Source: Allodiplogaster sudhausi
Lineage: Eukaryota > Nematoda > Chromadorea > Rhabditida > Diplogasteridae
NCBI GenBank assembly: GCA_945643635.1
Contig: CALZFC010000066.1
Coordinates: 574,501 to 638,500 of the forward strand
DNA: 64,000 nucleotides
Direction of reading: 5' to 3'
The position numbers were made by a program, and so were the translations under genes. Under the pieces are notes generated by a model. It was not told the origin of the DNA, searched no databases, and saw nothing but the letters and a program-made list of their open reading frames with translations. Below, piece by piece: positions 1 to 12,300 of the stretch (positions are counted from its first letter, which is position 1; every line of letters starts with the position of its first letter).

Positions 1-161
1 TAGTTTCTCAGCTCTTTTCCATGTGTTGACACATTGATTGATTATCCTATTAATTGCTGTACAATAAATAAATGTACCTGTAATACCTGTAATCTTAAAT
101 TGTGCTTAGTTAAATTTGCAGCAATAGAAATAGAATTTGTCAGATATTTGCATCAACAAAC

Positions 162-308
162 ATCGAATTGTCGTTGGAAAGTGTCGACGTCAACCAGAAG
201 GAATCGCCTTTCTTCTTGCGGATATTCAAGTGGAGAAAGTGAATCGGCAAGTTGAAGGAGAGCGAAGTCGAAGCGGTTCATCGTCTCTTTCATTTCAGCA
301 TTCAAAGT
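162..308 (-). CDS. anc-1: anc-1-like exon downstream of the giant exon
   Basis: A 147-nt exon (49 codons, phase 0 on both sides) lies between an acceptor ending TAATTCAG and a donor GTTTGTTG. It begins TLNAEMKETMNRFDFALLQL and is rich in charged and hydrophobic residues like the rod. The intron separating it from the giant exon is 46 nt. Positions 1-161 are AT-rich and look intronic; the gene continues to the left. Confidence 0.7.
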
Positions 309-3300
309 CTGAATTACGGTTTATTAGAAAATAGATGAGAGGAGATGAACTTACAACGAGGGAGTTCAGCCGGGTTCGAGCATTTGTCACGGCGAGAAGA
401 TCAGCGGGGTGGCTCTGTCTTTCTAGGATATTCCGATAACTGTCGAGTTGTTGATCAGCTTCATCTTTCAGGGCAACAAAGTCGTCCCAGTTGGCTGCAC
501 GATCTCGCAGGATTGGAAGGAGAGCGTCAGCAGAGTCGACGACGTTTGCCAGCTGTGCGACAGCTTCAGGTCTCACTGTATCAGCCGGCGATGCCTCGAC
601 AGTTCTTCTGGCTTCGTTTGTCGCCTCCTCGAGGTCGCTTGCTGTGCTTGCATAGGTAGTTGGGATGGCCTCTGCGTCACGGAGTAGCTTCTCACTGTCT
701 TCGACGAGTTGCGCTAGCTTCTTAGCTAGACGAGCCGCTTCTTCGTTACTTGCTTCCTGGTCGCGTGCTGCCTTGAGAGCGTCTTCTGCATTTTGACGGC
801 GCAACTTTACCAGTTGAACCGCCCTCTTGGCCTCATCCAGAAGTGCATCATGCTCGGCCTTCTTGGCGTCATCAAGTTGATCTCGCGCAACTTCGTCTTG
901 AAGTTTAGCGAGCAGCTCAGCCAAAGTCTTCTCGTCGTTCGTCAGTGCGCCAATGCGCTCTTGTAGAGAACGAGGATCGGTCGGTTCATCTTCTTGCGCC
1001 TTCGTGATGTCGAGAAGTTGCTCTTCAGCATCTTTCTTGAGAGCGTTGAAAGCAGCAAGTTTGGCGAGGTTGTCGCCAACTGCCTCTCCCAACTGCTTCA
1101 GGAGATCCTTGAGGCGCGAGAGATCCCATTCGCTCTTGGCGCGCAATTCTTCGGCAGCTGGATGCTCCTCCGGAAGACCGGCGAGAATGCTCTCGAGCTT
1201 CTGACGACGACCCTCGAGATCTTCAAGGGTTGCCTGCTGTTCAGCAAGTGTCGTGGGAAGCGCCTCTTCGGGCGCTGCCTCGGTCTTCTGGACGATGAGT
1301 TGATGGATGAGCTCGACTTCTGGCATGATGTCTGCGACCTGTGCGGCATGTGCTTGGCTTTCGCTTTCCTTGGCGAGCGCATCATGGAGCGCAGCGACTC
1401 TTGGCAGAAGATTGAGATAAACTGCTGAGCTGGTGGTGTACGGATGCTCTGCTTGACGTCTCTGCTCCGCATCATTAATGCTCGGCTCGATTTCCTTCAG
1501 ACGAGCGTCAATGCTCTTCAGAGCAGCAATGGCTGCTGATGGATCGGCAAGCGATTTCGCTTCTGCCAAGCTCTTTTCAAGCTCTCGCAATACGCCGTCA
1601 TTGTCGTTGAGATCCTTCAGGAGCTGCTTCTCGTCGTCGATTGCTCTAATCAGAGGCTGTTGCAGCTCCTTGGCAGTATTCCTGAGTTCCTGGACTCGTG
1701 CTGCAGCTGCAGTCGCTCCATCTTCAAGGGATGCAACAGGCACCTCATTGAGGCGAGCGAGCAAGCCGTTCAGTGCCTCGATGTCTCCAGCCACCTTCTC
1801 GACGGGCTGCGGATGCTTGCCATCATAATTCTTTTTGATCTCGTCGAGTTCTTTTTCGAGTGCCAGCAAGATGTCGTCGATTTCGGCGGCTTTCTGCTCC
1901 TTGTCAAGCTCTGCATTCTTCTTCGCAATCTCTTGACGGACCCGATCGAGGATGTGCTCGACGTCCTTGCGAGTCTTCTCCGCTCGCTTCTTCTCTTCAG
2001 GAGCGTCGACGGCCAGCGTGGCGAGTTCTTCAAGCAGTGGCAGTGTCTCATTCTCAAGTTTTGTCTTGTCATCTTCGAGTTTGTGAATCTGATCGGAGAG
2101 AGACTCTTCTTCAGATTTGCCCTTCTTGCCCTTCTTTCCTTTGCCTCGCAAAGGCTGAAGGTGACCGTCGACTTCTTCAGCATCATCGCTTGCCTTTATA
2201 AGGCCATTGGTCAGCTTGCTGAGAAGCTTGTCGTGATCGTCCAGCTTCACTCTCAGCTCGCCAATGCGAGCGAGCTGTTCTTGTGCGAGAGGAAGACCTT
2301 CTTGCGCGAATGGCGACAGCTGTTGTTCCAGTTCGTCGAGCTGCTGTCGTGGCAGTGCATTGAGCGGTGACTCGTGAAGCTGGGCCAGTTGCAGAGCAAT
2401 AGCGAGGACGATGCGATCTTTTTCTTCATCTTCTGCCTTCTTGATGGCTTCGTTGAGTTGTTCAGAAAGCTTGTTGAGTTCAAGAGGCAAAGCATCAACA
2501 GAAGCATGGTTTCGTGCAACATGATTTCGCGATCTTGCAGCTGCGCGGCTCTTGTCATCAAGAATATCGAGTTGAGCTGAGAGTGCCGGAAGCTCGTGCT
2601 GCTTCATGCTGTCGAGTGCCTGTTTACCCGGCTTGCTACCGATGACATCGGATAGGCGGGATAGCTCATCTTTCAGCTGTTTGGCAGAGTCGGCGAGAAG
2701 CTCTTCATCCTTCGTCTCGGCATCAAGTTCAGCAACCAGATCGTCGTACTGCTTTTCGGTCTGCTCGACGTCGACATCGAGGAAGCGAACATCTGCGTAG
2801 GCGTTCTCGAGAGGATCCAGGAGCTCCGAGAGTCTCTGGAGTTCGTTGGCGCAATCTCGCAGTTCGGCAAGCTTGTCTCGTGCCTCTGTCGCCTTTAGCA
2901 GATTGCTCTGAGCCTCTGGCAAGGAGCGCAATCCGCCGGATGTCAAATCTTGCAGCGGAGCTCGATGTTGCTCGAGCAGTTGATCGGCACGTTCGCGTGC
3001 AGCTACAAAGTCGTCCCACTTGGCTGCACGATCTCGCAGGATTGGAAGGAGAGCGTCAGCAGAGTCGACGACGTTTGCCAGCTGTGCGACAGCTTCAGGT
3101 CTCACTGTATCAGCCGGCGATGCCTCGACAGTTCTTCTGGCTTCGTTTGTCGCCTCCTCGAGGTCGCTTGCTGTGCTTGCATAGGTAGTTGGGATGGCCT
3201 CTGCGTCACGGAGTAGCTTCTCACTGTCTTCGACGAGTTGCGCTAGCTTCTTAGCTAGACGAGCCGCTTCTTCGTTAGTTGCTTTCTGGTCGCGTGCTGC

Positions 3301-6300
3301 CTTGAGAGCGTCTTCTGCATTTTGACGGCGCAACTTTACCAGTTGAACCGCCCTCTTGGCCTCATCCAGAAGTGCATCATGCTCGGCCTTCTTGGCGTCA
3401 TCAAGTTGATCTCGCGCAACTTCGTCTTGAAGTTTAGCGAGCAGCTCAGCCAAAGTCTTCTCGTCGTTCGTCAGTGCGCCAATGCGCTCTTGTAGAGAAC
3501 GAGGATCGGTCGGTTCATCTTCTTGCGCCTTCGTGATGTCGAGAAGTTGCTCTTCAGCATCTTTCTTGAGAGCGTTGAAAGCAGCAAGTTTGGCGAGGTT
3601 GTCGCCAACTGCCTCTCCCAACTGCTTCAGGAGATCCTTGAGGCGCGAGAGATCCCATTCGCTCTTGGCGCGCAATTCTTCGGCAGCTGGATGCTCCTCC
3701 GGAAGACCGGCGAGAATGCTCTCGAGCTTCTGACGACGACCCTCGAGATCTTCAAGGGTTGCCTGCTGTTCAGCAAGTGTCGTGGGAAGCGCCTCTTCGG
3801 GCGCTGCCTCGGTCTTCTGGACGATGAGTTGATGGATGAGCTCGACTTCTGGCATGATGTCTGCGACCTGTGCGGCATGTGCTTGGCTTTCGCTTTCCTT
3901 GGCGAGCGCATCATGGAGCGCAGCGACTCTTGGCAGAAGATTGAGATAAACTGCTGAGCTGGTGGTGTACGGATGCTCTGCTTGACGTCTCTGCTCCGCA
4001 TCATTAATGCTCGGCTCGATTTCCTTCAGACGAGCGTCAATGCTCTTCAGAGCAGCAATGGCTGCTGATGGATCGGCAAGCGATTTCGCTTCTGCCAAGC
4101 TCTTTTCAAGCTCTCGCAATACGCCGTCATTGTCGTTGAGATCCTTCAGGAGCTGCTTCTCGTCGTCGATTGCTCTAATCAGAGGCTGTTGCAGCTCCTT
4201 GGCAGTATTCCTGAGTTCCTGGACTCGTGCTGCAGCTGCAGTCGCTCCATCTTCAAGGGATGCAACAGGCACCTCATTGAGGCGAGCGAGCAAGCCGTTC
4301 AGTGCCTCGATGTCTCCAGCCACCTTCTCGACGGGCTGCGGATGCTTGCCATCATAATTCTTTTTGATCTCGTCGAGTTCTTTGGCGAGTGCCAGCAAGA
4401 TGTCGTCGATTTCGGCGGCTTTCTGCTCCTTGTCAAGCTCTGCATTCTTCTTCGCAATCTCTTGACGGACCCGATCGAGGATGTGCTCGACGTCCTTGCG
4501 AGTCTTCTCCGCTCGCTTCTTCTCTTCAGGAGCGTCGACGGCCAGCGTGGCGAGTTCTTCAAGCAGTGGCAGTGTCTCATTCTCAAGTTTTGTCTTGTCA
4601 TCTTCGAGTTTGTGAATCTGATCGGAGAGAGACTCTTCTGGTGGAGATTTGCCCTTCTTGCCCTTCTTTCCTTTGCCTCGCAAAGGCTGAAGGTGACCGT
4701 CGACTTCTTCAGCATCAGCGCTTGCCTTTATAAGGCCATTGGTCAGCTTGCTGAGAAGCTTGTCGTGATCGTCCAGCTTCACTCTCAGCTCGCCAATGCG
4801 AGCGAGCTGTTCTTGTGCGAGAGGAAGACCTTCTTGCGCGAATGGCGACAGCTGTTGTTCCAGTTCGTCGAGCTGCTGTCGTGGCAGTGCATTGAGCGGT
4901 GACTCGTGAAGCTGGGCCAGTTGCAGAGCAATAGCGAGGACGATGCGATCTTTTTCTTCATCTTCTGCCTTCTTGATGGCTTCGTTGAGTTGTTCAGAAA
5001 GCTTGTTGAGTTCAAGAGGCAAAGCATCAACAGAAGCATGGTTTCGTGCAACATGATTTCGCGATCTTGCAGCTGCGCGGCTCTTGTCATCAAGAATATC
5101 GAGTTGAGCTGAGAGTGCCGGAAGCTCGTGCTGCTTCATGCTGTCGAGTGCCTGTTTACCCGGCTTGCTACCGATGACATCGGATAGGCGGGATAGCTCA
5201 TCTTTCAGCTGTTTGGCAGACTCGGCGAGAAGCTCTTCATCCTTCGTCTCGGCATCAAGTTCAGCAACCAGATCGTCGTACTGCTTTTCGGTCTGCTCGA
5301 CGTCGACATCGAGGAAGCGAACATCTGCGTAGGCGTTCTCGAGAGGATCCAGGAGCTCCGAGAGTCTCTGGAGTTCGTTGGCGCAATCTCGCAGTTCGGC
5401 AAGCTTGTCTCGTGCCTCTGTCGCCTTTAGCAGATTGCTCTGAGCCTCTGGCAAGGAGCGCAATCCGCCGGATGTCAAATCTTGCAGCGGAGCTCGATGT
5501 TGCTCGAGCAGTTGATCGGCACGTTCGCGTGCAGCTACAAAGTCGTCCCAGTTGGCTGCACGATCTCGCAGGATTGGAAGGAGAGCGTCAGCAGAGTCGA
5601 CGACGTTTGCCAGCTGTGCGACAGCTTCAGGTCTCACTGTATCAGCCGGCGATGCCTCGACAGTTCTTCTGGCTTCGTTTGTCGCCTCCTCGAGGTCGCT
5701 TGCTGTGCTTGCATAGGTAGTTGGGATGGCCTCTGCGTCACGGAGTAGCTTCTCACTGTCTTCGACGAGTTGCGCTAGCTTCTTAGCTAGACGAGCCGCT
5801 TCTTCGTTAGTTGCTTCCTGGTCGCGTGCTGCCTTGAGAGCGTCTTCTGCATTTTGACGGCGCAACTTTACCAGTTGAACCGCCCTCTTGGCCTCATCCA
5901 GAAGTGCATCATGCTCGGCCTTCTTGGCGTCATCAAGTTGATCTCGCGCAACTTCGTCTTGAAGTTTAGCGAGCAGCTCAGCCAAAGTCTTCTCGTCGTT
6001 CGTCAGTGCGCCAATGCGCTCTTGTAGAGAACGAGGATCGGTCGGTTCATCTTCTTGCGCCTTCGTGATGTCGAGAAGTTGCTCTTCAGCATCTTTCTTG
6101 AGAGCGTTGAAAGCAGCAAGTTTGGCGAGGTTGTCGCCAACTGCCTCTCCCAACTGCTTCAGGAGATCCTTGAGGCGCGAGAGATCCCATTCGCTCTTGG
6201 CGCGCAATTCTTCGGCAGCTGGATGCTCCTCCGGAAGACCGGCGAGAATGCTCTCGAGCTTCTGACGACGACCCTCGAGATCTTCAAGGGTTGCCTGCTG

Positions 6301-9300
6301 TTCAGCAAGTGTCGTGGGAAGCGCCTCTTCGGGCGCTGCCTCGGTCTTCTGGACGATGAGTTGATGGATGAGCTCGACTTCTGGCATGATGTCTGCGACC
6401 TGTGCGGCATGTGCTTGGCTTTCGCTTTCCTTGGCGAGCGCATCATGGAGCGCAGCGACTCTTGGCAGAAGATTGAGATAAACTGCTGAGCTGGTGGTGT
6501 ACGGATGCTCTGCTTGACGTCTCTGCTCCGCATCATTAATGCTCGGCTCGATTTCCTTCAGACGAGCGTCAATGCTCTTCAGAGCAGCAATGGCTGCTGA
6601 TGGATCGGCAAGCGATTTCGCTTCTGCCAAGCTCTTTTCAAGCTCTCGCAATACGCCGTCATTGTCGTTGAGATCCTTCAGGAGCTGCTTCTCGTCGTCG
6701 ATTGCTCTAATCAGAGGCTGTTGCAGCTCCTTGGCAGTATTCCTGAGTTCCTGGACTCGTGCTGCAGCTGCAGTCGCTCCATCTTCAAGGGATGCAACAG
6801 GCACCTCATTGAGGCGAGCGAGCAAGCCGTTCAGTGCCTCGATGTCTCCAGCCACCTTCTCGACGGGCTGCGGATGCTTGCCATCATAATTCTTTTTGAT
6901 CTCGTCGAGTTCTTTGGCGAGTGCCAGCAAGATGTCGTCGATTTCGGCGGCTTTCTGCTCCTTGTCAAGCTCTGCATTCTTCTTCGCAATCTCTTGACGG
7001 ACCCGATCGAGGATGTGCTCGACGTCCTTGCGAGTCTTCTCCGCTCGCTTCTTCTCTTCAGGAGCGTCGACGGCCAGCGTGGCGAGTTCTTCAAGCAGTG
7101 GCAGTGTCTCATTCTCAAGTTTTGTCTTGTCATCTTCGAGTTTGTGAATCTGATCGGAGAGAGACTCTTCTGGTGGAGATTTGCCCTTCTTGCCCTTCTT
7201 TCCTTTGCCTCGCAAAGGCTGAAGGTGACCGTCGACTTCTTCAGCATCAGCGCTTGCCTTTATAAGGCCATTGGTCAGCTTGCTGAGAAGCTTGTCGTGA
7301 TCGTCCAGCTTCACTCTCAGCTCGCCAATGCGAGCGAGCTGTTCTTGTGCGAGAGGAAGACCTTCTTGCGCGAATGGCGACAGCTGTTGTTCCAGTTCGT
7401 CGAGCTGCTGTCGTGGCAGTGCATTGAGCGGTGACTCGTGAAGCTGGGCCAGTTGCAGAGCAATAGCGAGGACGATGCGATCTTTTTCTTCATCTTCTGC
7501 CTTCTTGATGGCTTCGTTGAGTTGTTCAGAAAGCTTGTTGAGTTCAAGAGGCAAAGCATCAACAGAAGCATGGTTTCGTGCAACATGATTTCGCGATCTT
7601 GCAGCTGCGCGGCTCTTGTCATCAAGAATATCGAGTTGAGCTGAGAGTGCCGGAAGCTCGTGCTGCTTCATGCTGTCGAGTGCCTGTTTACCCGGCTTGC
7701 TACCGATGACATCGGATAGGCGGGATAGCTCATCTTTCAGCTGTTTGGCAGACTCGGCGAGAAGCTCTTCATCCTTCGTCTCGGCATCAAGTTCAGCAAC
7801 CAGATCGTCGTACTGCTTTTCGGTCTGCTCGACGTCGACATCGAGGAAGCGAACATCTGCGTAGGCGTTCTCGAGAGGATCCAGGAGCTCCGAGAGTCTC
7901 TGGAGTTCGTTGGCGCAATCTCGCAGTTCGGCAAGCTTGTCTCGTGCCTCTGTCGCCTTTAGCAGATTGCTCTGAGCCTCTGGCAAGGAGCGCAATCCGC
8001 CGGATGTCAAATCTTGCAGCGGAGCTCGATGTTGCTCGAGCAGTTGATCGGCACGTTCGCGTGCAGCTACAAAGTCGTCCCAGTTGGCTGCACGATCTCG
8101 CAGGATTGGAAGGAGAGCGTCAGCAGAGTCGACGACGTTTGCCAGCTGTGCGACAGCTTCAGGTCTCACTGTATCAGCCGGCGATGCCTCGACAGTTCTT
8201 CTGGCTTCGTTTGTCGCCTCCTCGAGGTCGCTTGCTGTGCTTGCATAGGTAGTTGGGATGGCCTCTGCGTCACGGAGTAGCTTCTCACTGTCTTCGACGA
8301 GTTGCGCTAGCTTCTTAGCTAGACGAGCCGCTTCTTCGTTAGTTGCTTCCTGGTCGCGTGCTGCCTTGAGAGCGTCTTCTGCATTTTGACGGCGCAACTT
8401 TACCAGTTGAACCGCCCTCTTGGCCTCATCCAGAAGTGCATCATGCTCGGCCTTCTTGGCGTCATCAAGTTGATCTCGCGCAACTTCGTCTTGAAGTTTA
8501 GCGAGCAGCTCAGCCAAAGTCTTCTCGTCGTTCGTCAGTGCGCCAATGCGCTCTTGTAGAGAACGAGGATCGGTCGGTTCATCTTCTTGCGCCTTCGTGA
8601 TGTCGAGAAGTTGCTCTTCAGCATCTTTCTTGAGAGCGTTGAAAGCAGCAAGTTTGGCGAGGTTGTCGCCAACTGCCTCTCCCAACTGCTTCAGGAGATC
8701 CTTGAGGCGCGAGAGATCCCATTCGCTCTTGGCGCGCAATTCTTCGGCAGCTGGATGCTCCTCCGGAAGACCGGCGAGAATGCTCTCGAGCTTCTGACGA
8801 CGACCCTCGAGATCTTCAAGGGTTGCCTGCTGTTCAGCAAGTGTCGTGGGAAGCGCCTCTTCGGGCGCTGCCTCGGTCTTCTGGACGATGAGTTGATGGA
8901 TGAGCTCGACTTCTGGCATGATGTCTGCGACCTGTGCGGCATGTGCTTGGCTTTCGCTTTCCTTGGCGAGCGCATCATGGAGCGCAGCGACTCTTGGCAG
9001 AAGATTGAGATAAACTGCTGAGCTGGTGGTGTACGGATGCTCTGCTTGACGTCTCTGCTCCGCATCATTAATGCTCGGCTCGATTTCCTTCAGACGAGCG
9101 TCAATGCTCTTCAGAGCAGCAATGGCTGCTGATGGATCGGCAAGCGATTTCGCTTCTGCCAAGCTCTTTTCAAGCTCTCGCAATACGCCGTCATTGTCGT
9201 TGAGATCCTTCAGGAGCTGCTTCTCGTCGTCGATTGCTCTAATCAGAGGCTGTTGCAGCTCCTTGGCAGTATTCCTGAGTTCCTGGACTCGTGCTGCAGC

Positions 9301-12300
9301 TGCAGTCGCTCCATCTTCAAGGGATGCAACAGGCACCTCATTGAGGCGAGCGAGCAAGCCGTTCAGTGCCTCGATGTCTCCAGCCACCTTCTCGACGGGC
9401 TGCGGATGCTTGCCATCATAATTCTTTTTGATCTCGTCGAGTTCTTTGGCGAGTGCCAGCAAGATGTCGTCGATTTCGGCGGCTTTCTGCTCCTTGTCAA
9501 GCTCTGCATTCTTCTTCGCAATCTCTTGACGGACCCGATCGAGGATGTGCTCGACGTCCTTGCGAGTCTTCTCCGCTCGCTTCTTCTCTTCAGGAGCGTC
9601 GACGGCCAGCGTGGCGAGTTCTTCAAGCAGTGGCAGTGTCTCATTCTCAAGTTTTGTCTTGTCATCTTCGAGTTTGTGAATCTGATCGGAGAGAGACTCT
9701 TCTGGTGGAGATTTGCCCTTCTTGCCCTTCTTTCCTTTGCCTCGCAAAGGCTGAAGGTGACCGTCGACTTCTTCAGCATCAGCGCTTGCCTTTATAAGGC
9801 CATTGGTCAGCTTGCTGAGAAGCTTGTCGTGATCGTCCAGCTTCACTCTCAGCTCGCCAATGCGAGCGAGCTGTTCTTGTGCGAGAGGAAGACCTTCTTG
9901 CGCGAATGGCGACAGCTGTTGTTCCAGTTCGTCGAGCTGCTGTCGTGGCAGTGCATTGAGCGGTGACTCGTGAAGCTGGGCCAGTTGCAGAGCAATAGCG
10001 AGGACGATGCGATCTTTTTCTTCATCTTCTGCCTTCTTGATGGCTTCGTTGAGTTGTTCAGAAAGCTTGTTGAGTTCAAGAGGCAAAGCATCAACAGAAG
10101 CATGGTTTCGTGCAACATGATTTCGCGATCTTGCAGCTGCGCGGCTCTTGTCATCAAGAATATCGAGTTGAGCTGAGAGTGCCGGAAGCTCGTGCTGCTT
10201 CATGCTGTCGAGTGCCTGTTTACCCGGCTTGCTACCGATGACATCGGATAGGCGGGATAGCTCATCTTTCAGCTGTTTGGCAGACTCGGCGAGAAGCTCT
10301 TCATCCTTCGTCTCGGCATCAAGTTCAGCAACCAGATCGTCGTACTGCTTTTCGGTCTGCTCGACGTCGACATCGAGGAAGCGAACATCTGCGTAGGCGT
10401 TCTCGAGAGGATCCAGGAGCTCCGAGAGTCTCTGGAGTTCGTTGGCGCAATCTCGCAGTTCGGCAAGCTTGTCTCGTGCCTCTGTCGCCTTTAGCAGATT
10501 GCTCTGAGCCTCTGGCAAGGAGCGCAATCCGCCGGATGTCAAATCTTGCAGCGGAGCTCGATGTTGCTCGAGCAGTTGATCGGCACGTTCGCGTGCAGCT
10601 ACAAAGTCGTCCCAGTTGGCTGCACGATCTCGCAGGATTGGAAGGAGAGCGTCAGCAGAGTCGACGACGTTTGCCAGCTGTGCGACAGCTTCAGGTCTCA
10701 CTGTATCAGCCGGCGATGCCTCGACAGTTCTTCTGGCTTCGTTTGTCGCCTCCTCGAGGTCGCTTGCTGTGCTTGCATAGGTAGTTGGGATGGCCTCTGC
10801 GTCACGGAGTAGCTTCTCACTGTCTTCGACGAGTTGCGCTAGCTTCTTAGCTAGACGAGCCGCTTCTTCGTTAGTTGCTTTCTGGTCGCGTGCTGCCTTG
10901 AGAGCGTCTTCTGCATTTTGACGGCGCAACTTTACCAGTTGAACCGCCCTCTTGGCCTCATCCAGAAGTGCATCATGCTCGGCCTTCTTGGCGTCATCAA
11001 GTTGATCTCGCGCAACTTCGTCTTGAAGTTTAGCGAGCAGCTCAGCCAAAGTCTTCTCGTCGTTCGTCAGTGCGCCAATGCGCTCTTGTAGAGAACGAGG
11101 ATCGGTCGGTTCATCTTCTTGCGCCTTCGTGATGTCGAGAAGTTGCTCTTCAGCATCTTTCTTGAGAGCGTTGAAAGCAGCAAGTTTGGCGAGGTTGTCG
11201 CCAACTGCCTCTCCCAACTGCTTCAGGAGATCCTTGAGGCGCGAGAGATCCCATTCGCTCTTGGCGCGCAATTCTTCGGCAGCTGGATGCTCCTCCGGAA
11301 GACCGGCGAGAATGCTCTCGAGCTTCTGACGACGACCCTCGAGATCTTCAAGGGTTGCCTGCTGTTCAGCAAGTGTCGTGGGAAGCGCCTCTTCGGGCGC
11401 TGCCTCGGTCTTCTGGACGATGAGTTGATGGATGAGCTCGACTTCTGGCATGATGTCTGCGACCTGTGCGGCATGTGCTTGGCTTTCGCTTTCCTTGGCG
11501 AGCGCATCATGGAGCGCAGCGACTCTTGGCAGAAGATTGAGATAAACTGCTGAGCTGGTGGTGTACGGATGCTCTGCTTGACGTCTCTGCTCCGCATCAT
11601 TAATGCTCGGCTCGATTTCCTTCAGACGAGCGTCAATGCTCTTCAGAGCAGCAATGGCTGCTGATGGATCGGCAAGCGATTTCGCTTCTGCCAAGCTCTT
11701 TTCAAGCTCTCGCAATACGCCGTCATTGTCGTTGAGATCCTTCAGGAGCTGCTTCTCGTCGTCGATTGCTCTAATCAGAGGCTGTTGCAGCTCCTTGGCA
11801 GTATTCCTGAGTTCCTGGACTCGTGCTGCAGCTGCAGTCGCTCCATCTTCAAGGGATGCAACAGGCACCTCATTGAGGCGAGCGAGCAAGCCGTTCAGTG
11901 CCTCGATGTCTCCAGCCACCTTCTCGACGGGCTGCGGATGCTTGCCATCATAATTCTTTTTGATCTCGTCGAGTTCTTTGGCGAGTGCCAGCAAGATGTC
12001 GTCGATTTCGGCGGCTTTCTGCTCCTTGTCAAGCTCTGCATTCTTCTTCGCAATCTCTTGACGGACCCATCGAGGATGTGCTCGACGTCCTTGCGAGTCT
12101 TCTCCGCTCGCTTCTTCTCTTCAGGAGCGTCGACGGCCAGCGTGGCGAGTTCTTCAAGCAGTGGCAGTGTCTCATTCTCAAGTTTTGTCTTATCATCTTC
12201 GAGTTTGTGAATCTGATCGGAGAGAGACTCTTCTGGTGGAGATTTGCCCTTCTTGCCCTTCTTTCCTTTGCCTCGCAAAGGCTGAAGGTGACCGTCGACT